Shown here piece after piece: positions 25,916 through 35,057 of a stretch of DNA of 64,000 bases. Position numbers and translations under genes: made by a program. The notes under the pieces are model-generated. The model saw only the letters and a program-made list of their open reading frames with translations. It searched no databases and was not told where the DNA came from. The first letter of the stretch is position 1, and each line of letters begins with the position of its first letter. Origin of the DNA: Paenibacillus aceris (lineage in GTDB: Bacteria; Bacillota; Bacilli; Paenibacillales; NBRC-103111); assembly GCF_017874035.1 (NCBI RefSeq), contig NZ_JAGGKV010000002.1, positions 310,001-374,000 on the forward strand. The letters are read 5' to 3'.

Positions 25916-26500
25916 TTAGGGGGAATCTATTAACTGCTGAAACTTTCTTTGAAACGCTAGTCCCCAACTATTTCTTTGCAACAAAACATGTAAGGTCTGC
26001 ATGTGCAGCTCCGGGGAAGCCAGCATCGTCCTGTAAATAGCTTTATATCGATCAGGCCGATCACGCAATATGTTAAAGAGAAGTTCATGAGCTAAAGGCA
26101 TGACCTTCACTTCTTGATTGCCTATTACAGCCAAACGACTGTGATGTTCCCATAAAAAGGAAACTTCCACTTGATAAGTGGAATCCAGCGCATCGACTTT
26201 GAAGTCTCCAACTACTTCAACCGCATCTCCATGAATCTGATAATGGCTTAAGATAGAAGAGTATATCGCGGTTTGACTAAATACGGGTGTATCCACCGAA
26301 TAATCTTGAAGAGTAGTATGTATCGCGTTCACGTCGTTCACGTCTACATAAATATCAAGATCTCTCGGACTTCTTCCGATATCTACGTTTTGCGTAAGCA
26401 GTCCACAGCTGCCACCGATGAGCCATCGTACGCTTGGGGCTTGCATTAATTGTGTATGAATGGTCGTAATCGTTGGTACTAACGGTTCCAGCAGGACCAA
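25916..26500 (-). CDS. Nucleotidyltransferase-like protein
   Basis: 194 residues taking TTG at 26500 (AAAGGTG 8 nt upstream); a GTG three codons earlier is too close to it. VRWLIGGSCGLLTQN and RSPRDLDIYVDVND match the GGS-x-D-x-D signature of the pol-beta nucleotidyltransferase fold, with a later DAVEVVGDFKVD. The C-terminal helical part has AHELLFNILRDRPDRY. Substrate unknown. The gene is wedged between two ferredoxin genes. Confidence 0.7.
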   Translation of the reverse strand: MVLLEPLVPTITTIHTQLMQAPSVRWLIGGSCGLLTQNVDIGRSPRDLDIYVDVNDVNAIHTTLQDYSVDTPVFSQTAIYSSILSHYQIHGDAVEVVGDFKVDALDSTYQVEVSFLWEHHSRLAVIGNQEVKVMPLAHELLFNILRDRPDRYKAIYRTMLASPELHMQTLHVLLQRNSWGLAFQRKFQQLIDSP

Positions 26501-26527
26501 GTTGCCCACACCTTTCAGGCAGAATTT

Positions 26528-26821
26528 TTAAAAATATGGCTTATGCGTAACGGAGATCGTGCCGGATTGCTTGACTATACACTGACAAGCCAACCGGTAT
26601 CCCTGTTCAATTTCCTCATGTTCCAGACGGCTTTCCTCTTCGTCGGAAGGAAGAGAAAGCAGCTCGCGGCCAGCAGCTACATAGCAGCGGCATCTGGCAC
26701 ATGTTCCGCGTGTGCATGAGAATCCCCATTCCACGTCATTTTTGAGCGCATGGTCCAATAGACTTAAGCCTGTTAACGGCTCCATCGTTTTCTGGGTTTT
26801 ACGCGTTTTTAATTCCAACAT
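26528..26821 (-). CDS. 2Fe-2S ferredoxin (second of two)
   Basis: 97 residues. C36-x4-C41-x2-C44 and C79 in YRLACQC give a canonical plant-type 2Fe-2S site. Two extra cysteines (C46, C81) flank it. GGAGG lies before the ATG. Soluble electron carrier; redox partner not evident. It follows the DUF2768 gene by 18 bp and may share its transcript. Confidence 0.9.
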   Translation of the reverse strand: MLELKTRKTQKTMEPLTGLSLLDHALKNDVEWGFSCTRGTCARCRCYVAAGRELLSLPSDEEESRLEHEEIEQGYRLACQCIVKQSGTISVTHKPYF

Positions 26822-26839
26822 CGATAACTCGCCTCCAAG

Positions 26840-27019
26840 TTAAAACAATGATAGCAGCATATAGAGCAAAATCGGTATAAATAGGAAAAAGGCTACTGTC
26901 GAAAGAACAACACGAATCCAACCTTGTGTACGCGTTCTTGCGTACGAAATCAGCAATGAAGCGACAACCATAAGACCAATTGCCACAAAAGACGCCCACA
27001 TTTTGTCCATACTTGACAT
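26840..27019 (-). CDS. yphE: DUF2768 small membrane protein (YphE-like)
   Basis: 59 residues from ATG at 27019 with AAGGAG 8 nt upstream. Two hydrophobic helices: MWASFVAIGLMVVASLLIS and VVLSTVAFFLFIPILLYM, joined by an RTRTQG turn. Composition, length and place between gpsA and the YphF/spoIVA side match B. subtilis yphE. Function unknown, thought to be linked to sporulation. Confidence 0.82.
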   Translation of the reverse strand: MSSMDKMWASFVAIGLMVVASLLISYARTRTQGWIRVVLSTVAFFLFIPILLYMLLSLF

Positions 27020-27082
27020 ATTTTTTACTCCTTATGTATATATCTTTGAAATTGATCACCAGTAAGTATAGCATATGACGAG

Positions 27083-27124
27083 AAAAAAAGCATAAAGGGC
27101 AGCAAGCTCCCCTTCATGCTTTTT
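27083..27124 (-). terminator. Terminator after the SpoVIF-like gene
   Basis: On the minus strand AAAAGCATgAAGGG-gagcttgctg-CCCTTtATGCTTTT with trailing T, directly after the stop codon. Confidence 0.87.
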
Positions 27125-27404
27125 ACTTTTTGCCCATCATCATGTTCATAAGCTGCTGCATGTTATTGCTATCCAACTTGGAGCTTTTAACAGCCTGAAT
27201 GATATCATTGATTGTCTCTTCGGATACTTTAACGTTTACAAGGCCGGAAACTTGTTTGATCAGCTGACGGAGCTGAGTCTCGCTCTGCAGTGTAGAAGGT
27301 TTCACACCGCTAGCTAATCTTTCAATATCTTTAGGTGAAACGGATTTCCCCGTCTTTTTCTTCACCACATTCAATACGTCCTTGGACATATCTTTGTTTG
27401 CCAA
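27123..27404 (-). CDS. Stage VI sporulation protein F family
   Basis: 93 residues, TTG start behind GGAGG. It is rich in Lys and Gln, with TGKSVSPKDIERLASGVKPSTLQ and a C-terminal NNMQQLMNMMMGKK. The pattern matches the SpoVIF (YjcC) family of small sporulation coat-assembly proteins. Paralogue assignment is uncertain, so no symbol is given. Probably made in the mother cell. Confidence 0.78.
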   Translation of the reverse strand: MANKDMSKDVLNVVKKKTGKSVSPKDIERLASGVKPSTLQSETQLRQLIKQVSGLVNVKVSEETINDIIQAVKSSKLDSNNMQQLMNMMMGKK

Positions 27405-27482
27405 ATGTGCCGCCTCCCTATACCTGATAAGAACTAAAAGCTTATACGGTATAGTATGAGTGCGGCAAGGATGTGGTGTAGG

Positions 27483-28526
27483 CTACTTCAATACATTTGT
27501 AACGGCACCAGTTGCCACTTCTTCAAGCTCATGAGTTCTGACGCGTCCCATGAGGTCCTGCGCGGCTAACTGAGGCGATTTCCCTTCGAAAAGCACCTTG
27601 TACAGCTCATCGGTAATCGGCATCGTAACATCGTATCTGCGCGATAACTCGTATGCCGCTTTCGTCGTCTTCACGCCTTCGACGACCATTCCCATCTCTT
27701 GAAGCACCTCATCCAGAGGAATGCCCTTCGCGAGTTTATTGCCGGCGCGCCAATTACGACTGTGTTGACTCGTACAGGTCACAATCAGATCGCCAATCCC
27801 GGCTAATCCAGCAAACGTAAGTGGGTTTGATCCCATCTGTGTGCCTAAGCGAGCGATTTCTGCCAGCCCTCTAGTCAATAGAGCAGCTTTGGCGTTATCG
27901 CCGAAACCAAGACCGTCGGTTAGTCCAGCACCAAGCGCTATGATGTTTTTGAGCGCCCCGCCAACTTCGACACCGGCCACATCCGGATTCGTATAGACAC
28001 GGAAGTAGGAGTTAATCATTAAATCCTGCGCTGCTTCTGCCGCCTCCAGGTCTTGCGCCGCGACCACAACAGTTGTTGGACATTTCCGGATTACTTCTTC
28101 GGCATGACTCGGACCGGACAGCACCACAAGCCTACTCGGATCTAACTCCGGAAGCTCATCTGCCAGCACCTCCGTCATACGCTTGAGGGATCCGGTTTCA
28201 AATCCTTTGGTTGCGTGGATAAGCAAAGCATCTTTATTCAAAAAGGGACGTATCTGTGACGCAACATCGCGCATCCCTGAAGAGGGTACGACCATAATAA
28301 TCGCGTCAGCCCCTTCTACCGCTTCCTGCAGCGAGTTCGTTGCGACAATAAGCGGTGATAGTTCCACATCTTGGAGAAAACGGCTGTTCCGATGCTGCTC
28401 GTTGATCTCTTGCACTTGCTCCGCATTGCGAGACCATAACAGCACCTGCTTCCCATTATCCGCCAGTACCGAGGCGAGTGCCGTTCCCCAGCTGCCAGCG
28501 ACCAGAACCGATACTTTGTTTGACAT
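27483..28526 (-). CDS. gpsA: Glycerol-3-phosphate dehydrogenase (NAD(P)+)
   Basis: 347 residues. It makes sn-glycerol 3-phosphate from DHAP for phospholipid synthesis. VLVAGSWGTALASVLADNG (NAD site) at the N-terminus, IHATKGFE, LKNIIALGAGLTDGLGFGDNAKAAL and GLAGIGDLIVTCTS are signatures. AGGAGGGG before the ATG. Directly followed by plsY, the enzyme that uses its product. Confidence 0.97.
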   Translation of the reverse strand: MSNKVSVLVAGSWGTALASVLADNGKQVLLWSRNAEQVQEINEQHRNSRFLQDVELSPLIVATNSLQEAVEGADAIIMVVPSSGMRDVASQIRPFLNKDALLIHATKGFETGSLKRMTEVLADELPELDPSRLVVLSGPSHAEEVIRKCPTTVVVAAQDLEAAEAAQDLMINSYFRVYTNPDVAGVEVGGALKNIIALGAGLTDGLGFGDNAKAALLTRGLAEIARLGTQMGSNPLTFAGLAGIGDLIVTCTSQHSRNWRAGNKLAKGIPLDEVLQEMGMVVEGVKTTKAAYELSRRYDVTMPITDELYKVLFEGKSPQLAAQDLMGRVRTHELEEVATGAVTNVLK

Positions 28527-28579
28527 GGTTCCCCTCCTAAACGTTGTGCATTGGAATAATCAAATATCGTAAACGGAGC

Positions 28580-29188
28580 CTATGCTCTTTTCTGACCCAA
28601 CTTGTTCTCTTTGCCCTGAATGAGCTTCACAATATTGGTACGGTGCCGCATAAATGCAAATGCGCACAGCAAAATGCTAATCCATAGAACTGGTAAAGGC
28701 CGATCCATTCCCCAAATAAGAAAAGGTAAAAGTGCGGTTAAAATGAGGGAACCGAGCGAAACAAAGCGGGTAATAGCGATAATAACGATAGCTGTTAAAC
28801 CAGCAATTAGCGTTGGAATGAAGCAAAGCGTGGCCATTACGCCAATCGTAGTAGCAATGCCTTTACCGCCTCGGAAGCCGTAATAAACCGGCCAATTGTG
28901 TCCAATAATCGCTGCTAGACCGCACAATACGCGAATCCAGATGTCATCGGGTCCGGGAGCTGCCCAAATGCCAAGGCAAACGGCAGCAACTCCCTTCAAA
29001 CCATCCAAGATCAGTACTAGGATCGCCGGGCCCTTGCCCAGAACGCGAAGCGTATTCGTTGCTCCCGCATTGCCGCTTCCGTGTTTCCGGATATCGATGC
29101 CTTTAAACCATTTTCCGAATAAATAACTAAAGCTAATGGCCCCTAATAAATAACCCGCTACGATTGTTATTATGGAAATTAAAAGCAA
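28580..29188 (-). CDS. plsY: Acyl-phosphate:glycerol-3-phosphate acyltransferase
   Basis: 202 residues, five or more membrane helices, TTG start behind AAGGAG. GSGNAGATNTLR, LKGVAAV and RGGKGIATTIG are the conserved cytoplasmic-loop motifs. It acylates glycerol 3-phosphate in the membrane. It lies between gpsA and der as in B. subtilis. Confidence 0.96.
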   Translation of the reverse strand: MLLISIITIVAGYLLGAISFSYLFGKWFKGIDIRKHGSGNAGATNTLRVLGKGPAILVLILDGLKGVAAVCLGIWAAPGPDDIWIRVLCGLAAIIGHNWPVYYGFRGGKGIATTIGVMATLCFIPTLIAGLTAIVIIAITRFVSLGSLILTALLPFLIWGMDRPLPVLWISILLCAFAFMRHRTNIVKLIQGKENKLGQKRA

Positions 29189-29202
29189 GCTGCAACATCT
29201 CC

Positions 29203-30528
29203 TTATTCTTTGTCCGAAGTCTTTCTACGGCTTAAGATACGAATCGGCGTTCCTTCAAAACCGAAGGCTGCACGAATTTTATTATCCAAATACCGTTCAT
29301 ATGAAAAGTGCATGAGCTCAGGCTCATTCACAAAGAGCACAAAGACAGGAGGCTTCACGGCCACTTGCGTGACGTAGTTAATCCGCAGACGCTTACCTTT
29401 ATCCGTCGGTGGCGGGTTATACGCTACGGCATCGGAAATAACATCATTCAACACATGTGTCTGAACGCGAAGGGCATGATTCTCTGCCACTTGAACAACA
29501 ACCGGCAACAGCTTATGTAAGCGTTGTGTTGTTTTCGCTGAAACAAAGACAATCGGCGCGTAGCTCAAGAACAAGAAATGATCACGAATCGTTTGTGTAA
29601 AATGCTGCATCGTTTTATCGTCTTTCTCGACGATATCCCATTTATTTACGACAATGATGATCGCTTTTCCTGCTTCATGCGCATAACCGGCGATATGCTT
29701 GTCCTGATCAATGATGCCTTCTTGGCCATCAATCACGACGAGCACAACGTCTGCGCGTTCAATCGCTTTCATGGCGCGCATCACACTGTATTTTTCCGTG
29801 TTCTCGTAAACTTTGCCTCTTTTGCGCATTCCAGCGGTATCAATGATGACAAATTTCTGATTATCGCGCTCAAATGGCGTATCGATCGCATCGCGCGTCG
29901 TGCCGGCAACGTCGCTTACAATGACCCGTTCTTCTCCGAGGATGGCGTTCGTCATCGACGATTTGCCGACATTCGGTCGACCGATCAGGGCGAATTTAAT
30001 AACTTCCTCGCCATACTCATCTTCTTTCTTATCGGGGAAAAGCCCGCATACAACTTCTAGCAAATCGCCGATACCGATACCGTGAGAACCTGATATCCCA
30101 ACCGGATCGCCGAATCCCAAAGAATAGAATTCATAGATATCATCTTGGCGCGCCAGGTTATCTACTTTGTTCACCGCAAGTACAACCGGCTTTTTGGAAC
30201 GGAATAGCAGTTGAGCCACTTCTTCATCCGAAGGGGTTACCCCCGCTTTGGCATCTACCATGAACACAATAACATCCGCCTCTTCGATCGCAAGCTCAGC
30301 CTGCACACGAACGGATTTGAGGATTGCATCCTCGCCATCAATTTCAATACCGCCTGTATCAATCACGCTGAATGACGTATTCAGCCATTCTCCCACACCA
30401 TAGAGTCGATCACGTGTTACACCCGGTTTATCTTCCACAATCGCAAGACGATCGCCTACGATCCGATTGAAAATGGTGGATTTGCCGACATTCGGTCGGC
30501 CGACAATTGCAAGTACTGGTCTAGCCAA
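29203..30528 (-). CDS. der: Double-domain GTPase Der (EngA)
   Basis: 441 residues. Two tandem G domains, each with its own Walker A (GRPNVGKST at about 9-17, GRPNVGKSS at about 184-192), DTGG/DTAG switch and NKVD/NKWD motifs, then a C-terminal KH-like domain. Acts in 50S ribosome assembly. TTG start behind an AGGAGGAG stretch. Confidence 0.97.
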   Translation of the reverse strand: MARPVLAIVGRPNVGKSTIFNRIVGDRLAIVEDKPGVTRDRLYGVGEWLNTSFSVIDTGGIEIDGEDAILKSVRVQAELAIEEADVIVFMVDAKAGVTPSDEEVAQLLFRSKKPVVLAVNKVDNLARQDDIYEFYSLGFGDPVGISGSHGIGIGDLLEVVCGLFPDKKEDEYGEEVIKFALIGRPNVGKSSMTNAILGEERVIVSDVAGTTRDAIDTPFERDNQKFVIIDTAGMRKRGKVYENTEKYSVMRAMKAIERADVVLVVIDGQEGIIDQDKHIAGYAHEAGKAIIIVVNKWDIVEKDDKTMQHFTQTIRDHFLFLSYAPIVFVSAKTTQRLHKLLPVVVQVAENHALRVQTHVLNDVISDAVAYNPPPTDKGKRLRINYVTQVAVKPPVFVLFVNEPELMHFSYERYLDNKIRAAFGFEGTPIRILSRRKTSDKE

Positions 30529-30658
30529 TTCTCATTCACTCCTCCTGATTCCATGATCAGCCATGGAAAAATACGCAACTTACATCATAACAAAAAAGAC
30601 ACGGATTGGCTAATCTCTTTTGAGACTTCGCCCAATTGATCGCTGCACACCAGCCATA

Positions 30659-30838
30659 TCAGGTATGTTTGACCAAAATCATCGTGCCATTTTTCAAATC
30701 ATGCGCGTTCGCATCCAATATTTTTTCTAGTGAGAAAGAAATTTTCTGTAAGTCATCTTCTTGATCCACTACAAAAATTGGCGCACCTCCGCCGACCCGA
30801 TCCTTTGTTATGGTTACAACCGCAAGGATTTGCGACAT
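30659..30838 (-). CDS. Capping-complex subunit for YIEGIA
   Basis: 59 residues from ATG at 30838; a closer ATG three codons upstream lies only 1 nt after GGAGG and is less likely. Contents: QILAVVTITKDRVGGGAPIF, then a DEDD-like acidic turn and a C-terminal GTMILVKH. It immediately follows the YIEGIA gene (5 bp), the standard pairing in Bacillota. Function unknown; the name comes from the protein-family pairing. Confidence 0.75.
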   Translation of the reverse strand: MSQILAVVTITKDRVGGGAPIFVVDQEDDLQKISFSLEKILDANAHDLKNGTMILVKHT

Positions 30839-30843
30839 GGCGC

Positions 30844-31749
30844 TCATGCCTCCTTCTTTTTATTCACACCGGCCTCAGACGGCATCCGCACGGCACTTTC
30901 CAGTACCGGAACCCGATGCAGGGCAATATAAGTTTTATTCGCATCCTTCTCTTGTGGCAGCAGCAGCACTCCAACAGTTCCAGTGTTCATATCCAGTTTG
31001 GCCATTGGCCTCAGCGACGGCTCCCCTTCATCCCGGTATACGCCAAATAACGTAGAGATATCATGCAAAATCGCCTGTCTTTGGCCCAGATTTGCCAAGG
31101 TTACACGAATGTTGCGATTTTTGGGCTTAATCAGAAACCCTAGACCATGCTCTTGGATCTTGCGACGGCTATCTTCCAGTCCGACATTCATGATATAAAT
31201 AGGACCGACAAACAAATCAGGTCCTTCCAAGCGGATTGGAACGGACTCTATTTCTGCAATATCTCCAAGTTTTTTACCAGATTTAAAGAAATTCGCGATC
31301 CAGATTGATATAACTCCAGCTAAAACCCCCCAGTACCAAGCAAATAAAATACTGAAGAGCGAAGCAAGAAAAGATGTGAAAATGACGAGGTAGTTTCTCC
31401 CTTCGAAAACCATCGCGATGCCTTCGATATAGGCAGCCCCTCTAGGAACAAGTTCCAACTCGTCAATCTTCGACAGACTTTGCCTTTCCATATTCCGAAC
31501 ATCCCTAAACTGCTGCGCAGCCAACGATAAAAACGTAACCGCTGTATAATTTTTTTCTAACAAAGCAGGAACAGCGACGGCTCCCAAACCGCCAGCAATG
31601 ACCCCAAGGGAAATATGTATGATTTTACCGTGCGGGTACGTTGGATATTGCCTATAGTCTGTCCTCAGCATATTAAGCCGCGCTAAGATTCCAAAAATAA
31701 CACCTACTACAATACCTATTGTATACCGATGTGAATACAACCAGTCCAT
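30844..31749 (-). CDS. YIEGIA family membrane protein
   Basis: 301 residues from the ATG at 31749, which overlaps the YphA-like stop as TAATG; an upstream in-frame ATG would overlap that gene by 55 bp. The signature YIEGIAMVFEGRNYLVIF lies in the middle, between hydrophobic segments (TIGIVVGVIFGILARL, LGVIAGGLGAVAVPALL, LASLFSILFAWYWGVLAG). A cytosolic C-terminal domain follows. Family linked to sporulating Bacillota; biochemical role unknown. Confidence 0.82.
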   Translation of the reverse strand: MDWLYSHRYTIGIVVGVIFGILARLNMLRTDYRQYPTYPHGKIIHISLGVIAGGLGAVAVPALLEKNYTAVTFLSLAAQQFRDVRNMERQSLSKIDELELVPRGAAYIEGIAMVFEGRNYLVIFTSFLASLFSILFAWYWGVLAGVISIWIANFFKSGKKLGDIAEIESVPIRLEGPDLFVGPIYIMNVGLEDSRRKIQEHGLGFLIKPKNRNIRVTLANLGQRQAILHDISTLFGVYRDEGEPSLRPMAKLDMNTGTVGVLLLPQEKDANKTYIALHRVPVLESAVRMPSEAGVNKKKEA

Positions 31750-32375
31750 TACTTTCTCCAGCCTCCCTTTCGCTCCATCCAGCTTCGTATCACGCTTCGA
31801 CACCCGTTATATACCGCTTGAAGAATGATCGTCATCGTTCGAGCCGTAAAGACAGACAGCCACCATTGGTCTTGAAATGTCGAATGCCCGATGTGATGGT
31901 AGCCCCCGACAGGGTGAATGCCCGCCTGATACATATCGCCAAGCAAGTAGCCGATTGAGATCGCGGCAATTTGCTCCAAAGCACTGCGCTGCAAAACGAC
32001 GGCAATGAAAGCGAGCAGTATGGCAATATCCCAGTCTGAATTCCGCACAATGAGGATCGGATCCATCTCCAACAACTGCTGCAGCAGGAAATGAAGCGAA
32101 CCGAGCAGAAGCCCGATCGAAAGCAGATGTAGCTTATGTATGAAGCCTTGGGTTACATAAAGAATACCCACACTAATGAGAAAAACCAGTATGTAGACGA
32201 GTTGAATATGCACTTGCTTGATTGTTATGGAAAAGCTTGAACCAACCAACCACAGGGCAAAAAAAAGAAGCATGCCCTTATGCGATATACTTCTGACGTA
32301 CAGCTCCTTCCATCCGCTGGCAAACAAGATCAACGTGATACAAAGGAGAATAAGAGACAAATAACCGGAGTTCAT
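31749..32375 (-). CDS. YphA-like integral membrane protein
   Basis: 208 residues with about six hydrophobic segments, starting MNSGYLSLILLCITLILF. GGYHHIGHSTFQDQWW lies near the C-terminus. Its place before the YIEGIA pair and der resembles B. subtilis yphA. Similarity is by position and topology only, so the name is tentative. Confidence 0.65.
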   Translation of the reverse strand: MNSGYLSLILLCITLILFASGWKELYVRSISHKGMLLFFALWLVGSSFSITIKQVHIQLVYILVFLISVGILYVTQGFIHKLHLLSIGLLLGSLHFLLQQLLEMDPILIVRNSDWDIAILLAFIAVVLQRSALEQIAAISIGYLLGDMYQAGIHPVGGYHHIGHSTFQDQWWLSVFTARTMTIILQAVYNGCRSVIRSWMERKGGWRK

Positions 32376-32504
32376 AATCAGACCACCCTAGGCTGCATAA
32401 GCTAGCTGATGACGTAAAGATCAGCTTGCCTGCGGATCTTCAGGCTTCCACTCTGAATGTGAAGAGGGAAGCACTTCCTGATCCTTAGTATGGCAATCTT
32501 TCGA

Positions 32505-33563
32505 TTATTTACTCTGGTTGGCTCTATCTGCGTATGATGTTAAATCAATCCCACGGGTGCGGCACCAATCTGCCGTCTCTCCCATAATGACAACAGGGCA
32601 TTGCCCTAATGCCCCAATCGTCGGGGCTCCTAAAGCCGTCATAATTAAGATGAGTCCTTGATGAAGCTCATCGGCAAACCGATGCATACTTTGAGCACCT
32701 TGCTCGCGCAGCACTCTCAAAAATGCACCCGCCATGCCGACGGCTGAGGCTCCAAGAACAAGCGCTTTGGCTGCCTCCAAAGCATTCGTAATCCCTCCTG
32801 AGGCAATCACTGCGCCTCGCGGAAAGACCGACAACGACTCCAACAGCGAGATGCTTGTCGGCGTGCCCCAATCATTCAGCCACTCCATTGCGGCTGGACG
32901 TCTCGCATTCTCGATGGCAGCGAAATTCGTGCCGCCCGAGCCTCCGACATCCAAGATCCGAACGCCAACCTCTTGCAATTGCTTGGCATTTTCCTTCAGA
33001 ATCCCGAAGCCGACTTCCTTAACGATGACCGGCACTTGAACATGCCGAACAATCGCTTCTATCCGTTTCAGCATGCCAACGAAGCTGCGGTCCCCTTCAG
33101 GCATAATCAACTCCTGCATGACATTCAAATGAATTTGCAGGGCATTGGCCTCGATCATCTCAATGGCTCTAACTGCTTGATCTACGGTAGCCTCGCTGCC
33201 TAAATTAGCGAACACGATTCCCTTCGGGTTCTCGCGTCGCACAACTTGGTAGCTTGATGCTACCTCGCTGTTCTTTAGCGCAGACATTTGGGAGCCGACA
33301 GCCATGGCCATCCCCTTCTCCCGCGCCATAATGGCTAGTTCTCTGTTAATGCTCTCTGTCTCCTGGGCGCCTCCGGTCATGGCATTAATCAAAATCGGCG
33401 AACTCATAATGAGATCGCCGATTTCAGTCGTTAATGCCATATGTTCCATTGAAGTCTCAGGCAGACAGTTATGCACAAGCTTGATATCCGACAGCCCTTG
33501 CTGCCTGGATTGTCCAAGCTCCAGCGCGTAATGGACATGCTCCATTTTGCGTGAGATGCGCAT
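32505..33563 (-). CDS. fni: Type 2 isopentenyl diphosphate isomerase (FMN)
   Basis: 352 residues from ATG at 33563 (GGAGG 9 nt upstream). Interconverts IPP and DMAPP with reduced FMN. MRISRKMEHVHYALEL, NAMTGGA, LQIHLNVMQELIMPEGDR, KEVGFG, DVGGSGGTNFAAIE and SGGI are typical. It supplies the C5 units for the menaquinone and undecaprenol pathways. It follows the S1 gene by 31 bp without a terminator. Confidence 0.96.
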   Translation of the reverse strand: MRISRKMEHVHYALELGQSRQQGLSDIKLVHNCLPETSMEHMALTTEIGDLIMSSPILINAMTGGAQETESINRELAIMAREKGMAMAVGSQMSALKNSEVASSYQVVRRENPKGIVFANLGSEATVDQAVRAIEMIEANALQIHLNVMQELIMPEGDRSFVGMLKRIEAIVRHVQVPVIVKEVGFGILKENAKQLQEVGVRILDVGGSGGTNFAAIENARRPAAMEWLNDWGTPTSISLLESLSVFPRGAVIASGGITNALEAAKALVLGASAVGMAGAFLRVLREQGAQSMHRFADELHQGLILIMTALGAPTIGALGQCPVVIMGETADWCRTRGIDLTSYADRANQSK

Positions 33564-33594
33564 TCCTATGGTCCTCCTAAAATCCAAGTATCAC

Positions 33595-34905
33595 TTATTT
33601 TTTAAATTTGGAAAGTTTGTCGCCAAAACGCTCGCCAAGTGTCATGGATAGACCTTGGTTGCTCAAGGACACGTTCTCGTTACCAGCGATCTCTTTTTGA
33701 TGGCTAGCGCTGTTACCGCGATCGCGATCGCCTCTTGGTTGTCTTTCTCTTTCTGGTTTAGCAGCGGATGGAGCAGCTGCGCCAGCTGGAGCTTCAGGAG
33801 CTTCTTCTGTTTCTTTGATGCTTAGGCTAACGCGTTTCTCATTCGCATTGATTTCCAAGATTTTCACTTGAACTTCTTGGCCTTCTTTCAATACTTCATG
33901 AGGCGTTCCGATGTGACGGTGAGCAATTTGGGAGATGTGCACAAGACCTTCAACACCTGGAGCCACTTCAACGAATGCGCCAAAAGCAGCAAGACGTTTC
34001 ACTGTACCTGTTACGATATCGCCAGCTTTGAAATCATTTTCCACATTGGACCAAGGGCCTGCTTGTGTTGCTTTGATGCTAAGGCTGATTTTATCGTTGG
34101 AAGGATCAAGTTTAAGGATTTGCACTTTAACTTTATCGCCTTCTTTTACAACGTCAGAAGCTTGCTCTACATGGTGCCAAGCCAGCTCGGAGATGTGCAC
34201 GAGGCCATCAATGCCGCCGATATCGATAAACGCACCGAATTGTGTCAAACGTTGAACAGTACCATCCAGTACTTGTCCTACTTGCAGACCTTCGATGATT
34301 TTCTTTTTGTTCGCTTCGAACTCTTCATCCAATACATCTTTTTGGGAAAGGATGACTTTGTTTTTCTCGCGGTCGATTTCTTTCACACGAAGACGCAATG
34401 TGCGGCCTTTGTACGAAGAGAAGTCTTCGACGAATTGACGCTCAACCATGGAAGCAGGTACGAAACCGCGTACGCCGATGTCCACAACCAAACCGCCTTT
34501 GACTACTTCAGCAACAGAAGCTTCGATAATTTCTTTGCTTTCCAGTTGTCCTTGCAGTGTTTCCCAAGCTTTTTCGCTGTCAACAACACGTTTGGACAGA
34601 ACCAAAGTTTCTTTGGCGTCGTTGATTGAAACAACTTTCAATTCCACTTCTTGTCCAAGCTGAACCGCTTGACCAGCATCGTCTAAGCTAACGGAAGACA
34701 GTTCGCGCACCGGGATAACACCATCGTATTTGTAACCGATATCCACGAAGGCTTGATCTGCGTCTACCTTAACGATTTTGCCTTTTACGGTAGCGCCTTT
34801 CTTCAGCACAGCAACATTATTCATGGCATGCTCCGCTTCTGCTTGCGATACGGCTGTTTCTTGAGCTTCTTGCGTTTGATCTTGAACTTTTACTTCATCT
34901 GACAT
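33595..34905 (-). CDS. ypfD: S1-domain RNA-binding protein (rpsA/YpfD homologue)
   Basis: 436 residues. Four S1 domains at about 30-105, 115-185, 200-270 and 285-355, seen in repeated VKGKIVKVDADQAFVDIGYK, GLVVDIGVRGFVP, GAFIDIGGIDGLVHISEL and GAFVEVAPGVEGLVHISQI. The C-terminal tail is Ala/Pro/Arg rich (about 370-420). Low-GC Gram-positive S1 homologues bind mRNA, but their ribosome role is less clear than in E. coli. ATG behind GAGGAGG. Upstream leader with a Fur-box-like palindrome. Confidence 0.93.
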   Translation of the reverse strand: MSDEVKVQDQTQEAQETAVSQAEAEHAMNNVAVLKKGATVKGKIVKVDADQAFVDIGYKYDGVIPVRELSSVSLDDAGQAVQLGQEVELKVVSINDAKETLVLSKRVVDSEKAWETLQGQLESKEIIEASVAEVVKGGLVVDIGVRGFVPASMVERQFVEDFSSYKGRTLRLRVKEIDREKNKVILSQKDVLDEEFEANKKKIIEGLQVGQVLDGTVQRLTQFGAFIDIGGIDGLVHISELAWHHVEQASDVVKEGDKVKVQILKLDPSNDKISLSIKATQAGPWSNVENDFKAGDIVTGTVKRLAAFGAFVEVAPGVEGLVHISQIAHRHIGTPHEVLKEGQEVQVKILEINANEKRVSLSIKETEEAPEAPAGAAAPSAAKPERERQPRGDRDRGNSASHQKEIAGNENVSLSNQGLSMTLGERFGDKLSKFKK

Positions 34906-34995
34906 GAGATTAGCCTCCTCTAATTACAACCAACAAGAAATAATTTATAAGTCACAAAGCAGTATGTAAGCTTCTACTCTGTTTCAAACAAAAAC

Positions 34996-35008
34996 AATGA
35001 TTATCATT
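34996..35008 (-). promoter_or_regulatory. Fur-box-like 6-1-6 palindrome upstream of the S1 gene
   Basis: AATGAT-N-ATCATT is a perfect inverted repeat and equals the core of the classical Fur target. It lies about 90 bp before the S1-protein start, downstream of a TATACT -10-like hexamer. A regulatory role is inferred from sequence only. Confidence 0.4.
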
Positions 35009-35057
35009 CGCTTTTAAAGATAGTATAATTCCAAGCTTTCATTTCCATACATTTGGC

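Noticed and set aside
26799..27074. A 91-residue minus-strand frame across the DUF2768 gene
   Set aside because: It is an out-of-frame reading; the 59-residue frame at 26840-27019 has a ribosome site and two clean membrane helices.
33868..34629. A 253-residue plus-strand frame opposite the S1-domain gene
   Set aside because: It is antisense to a clear S1-domain protein and its residues show no domain pattern. It reflects repetitive S1 domains on the other strand.
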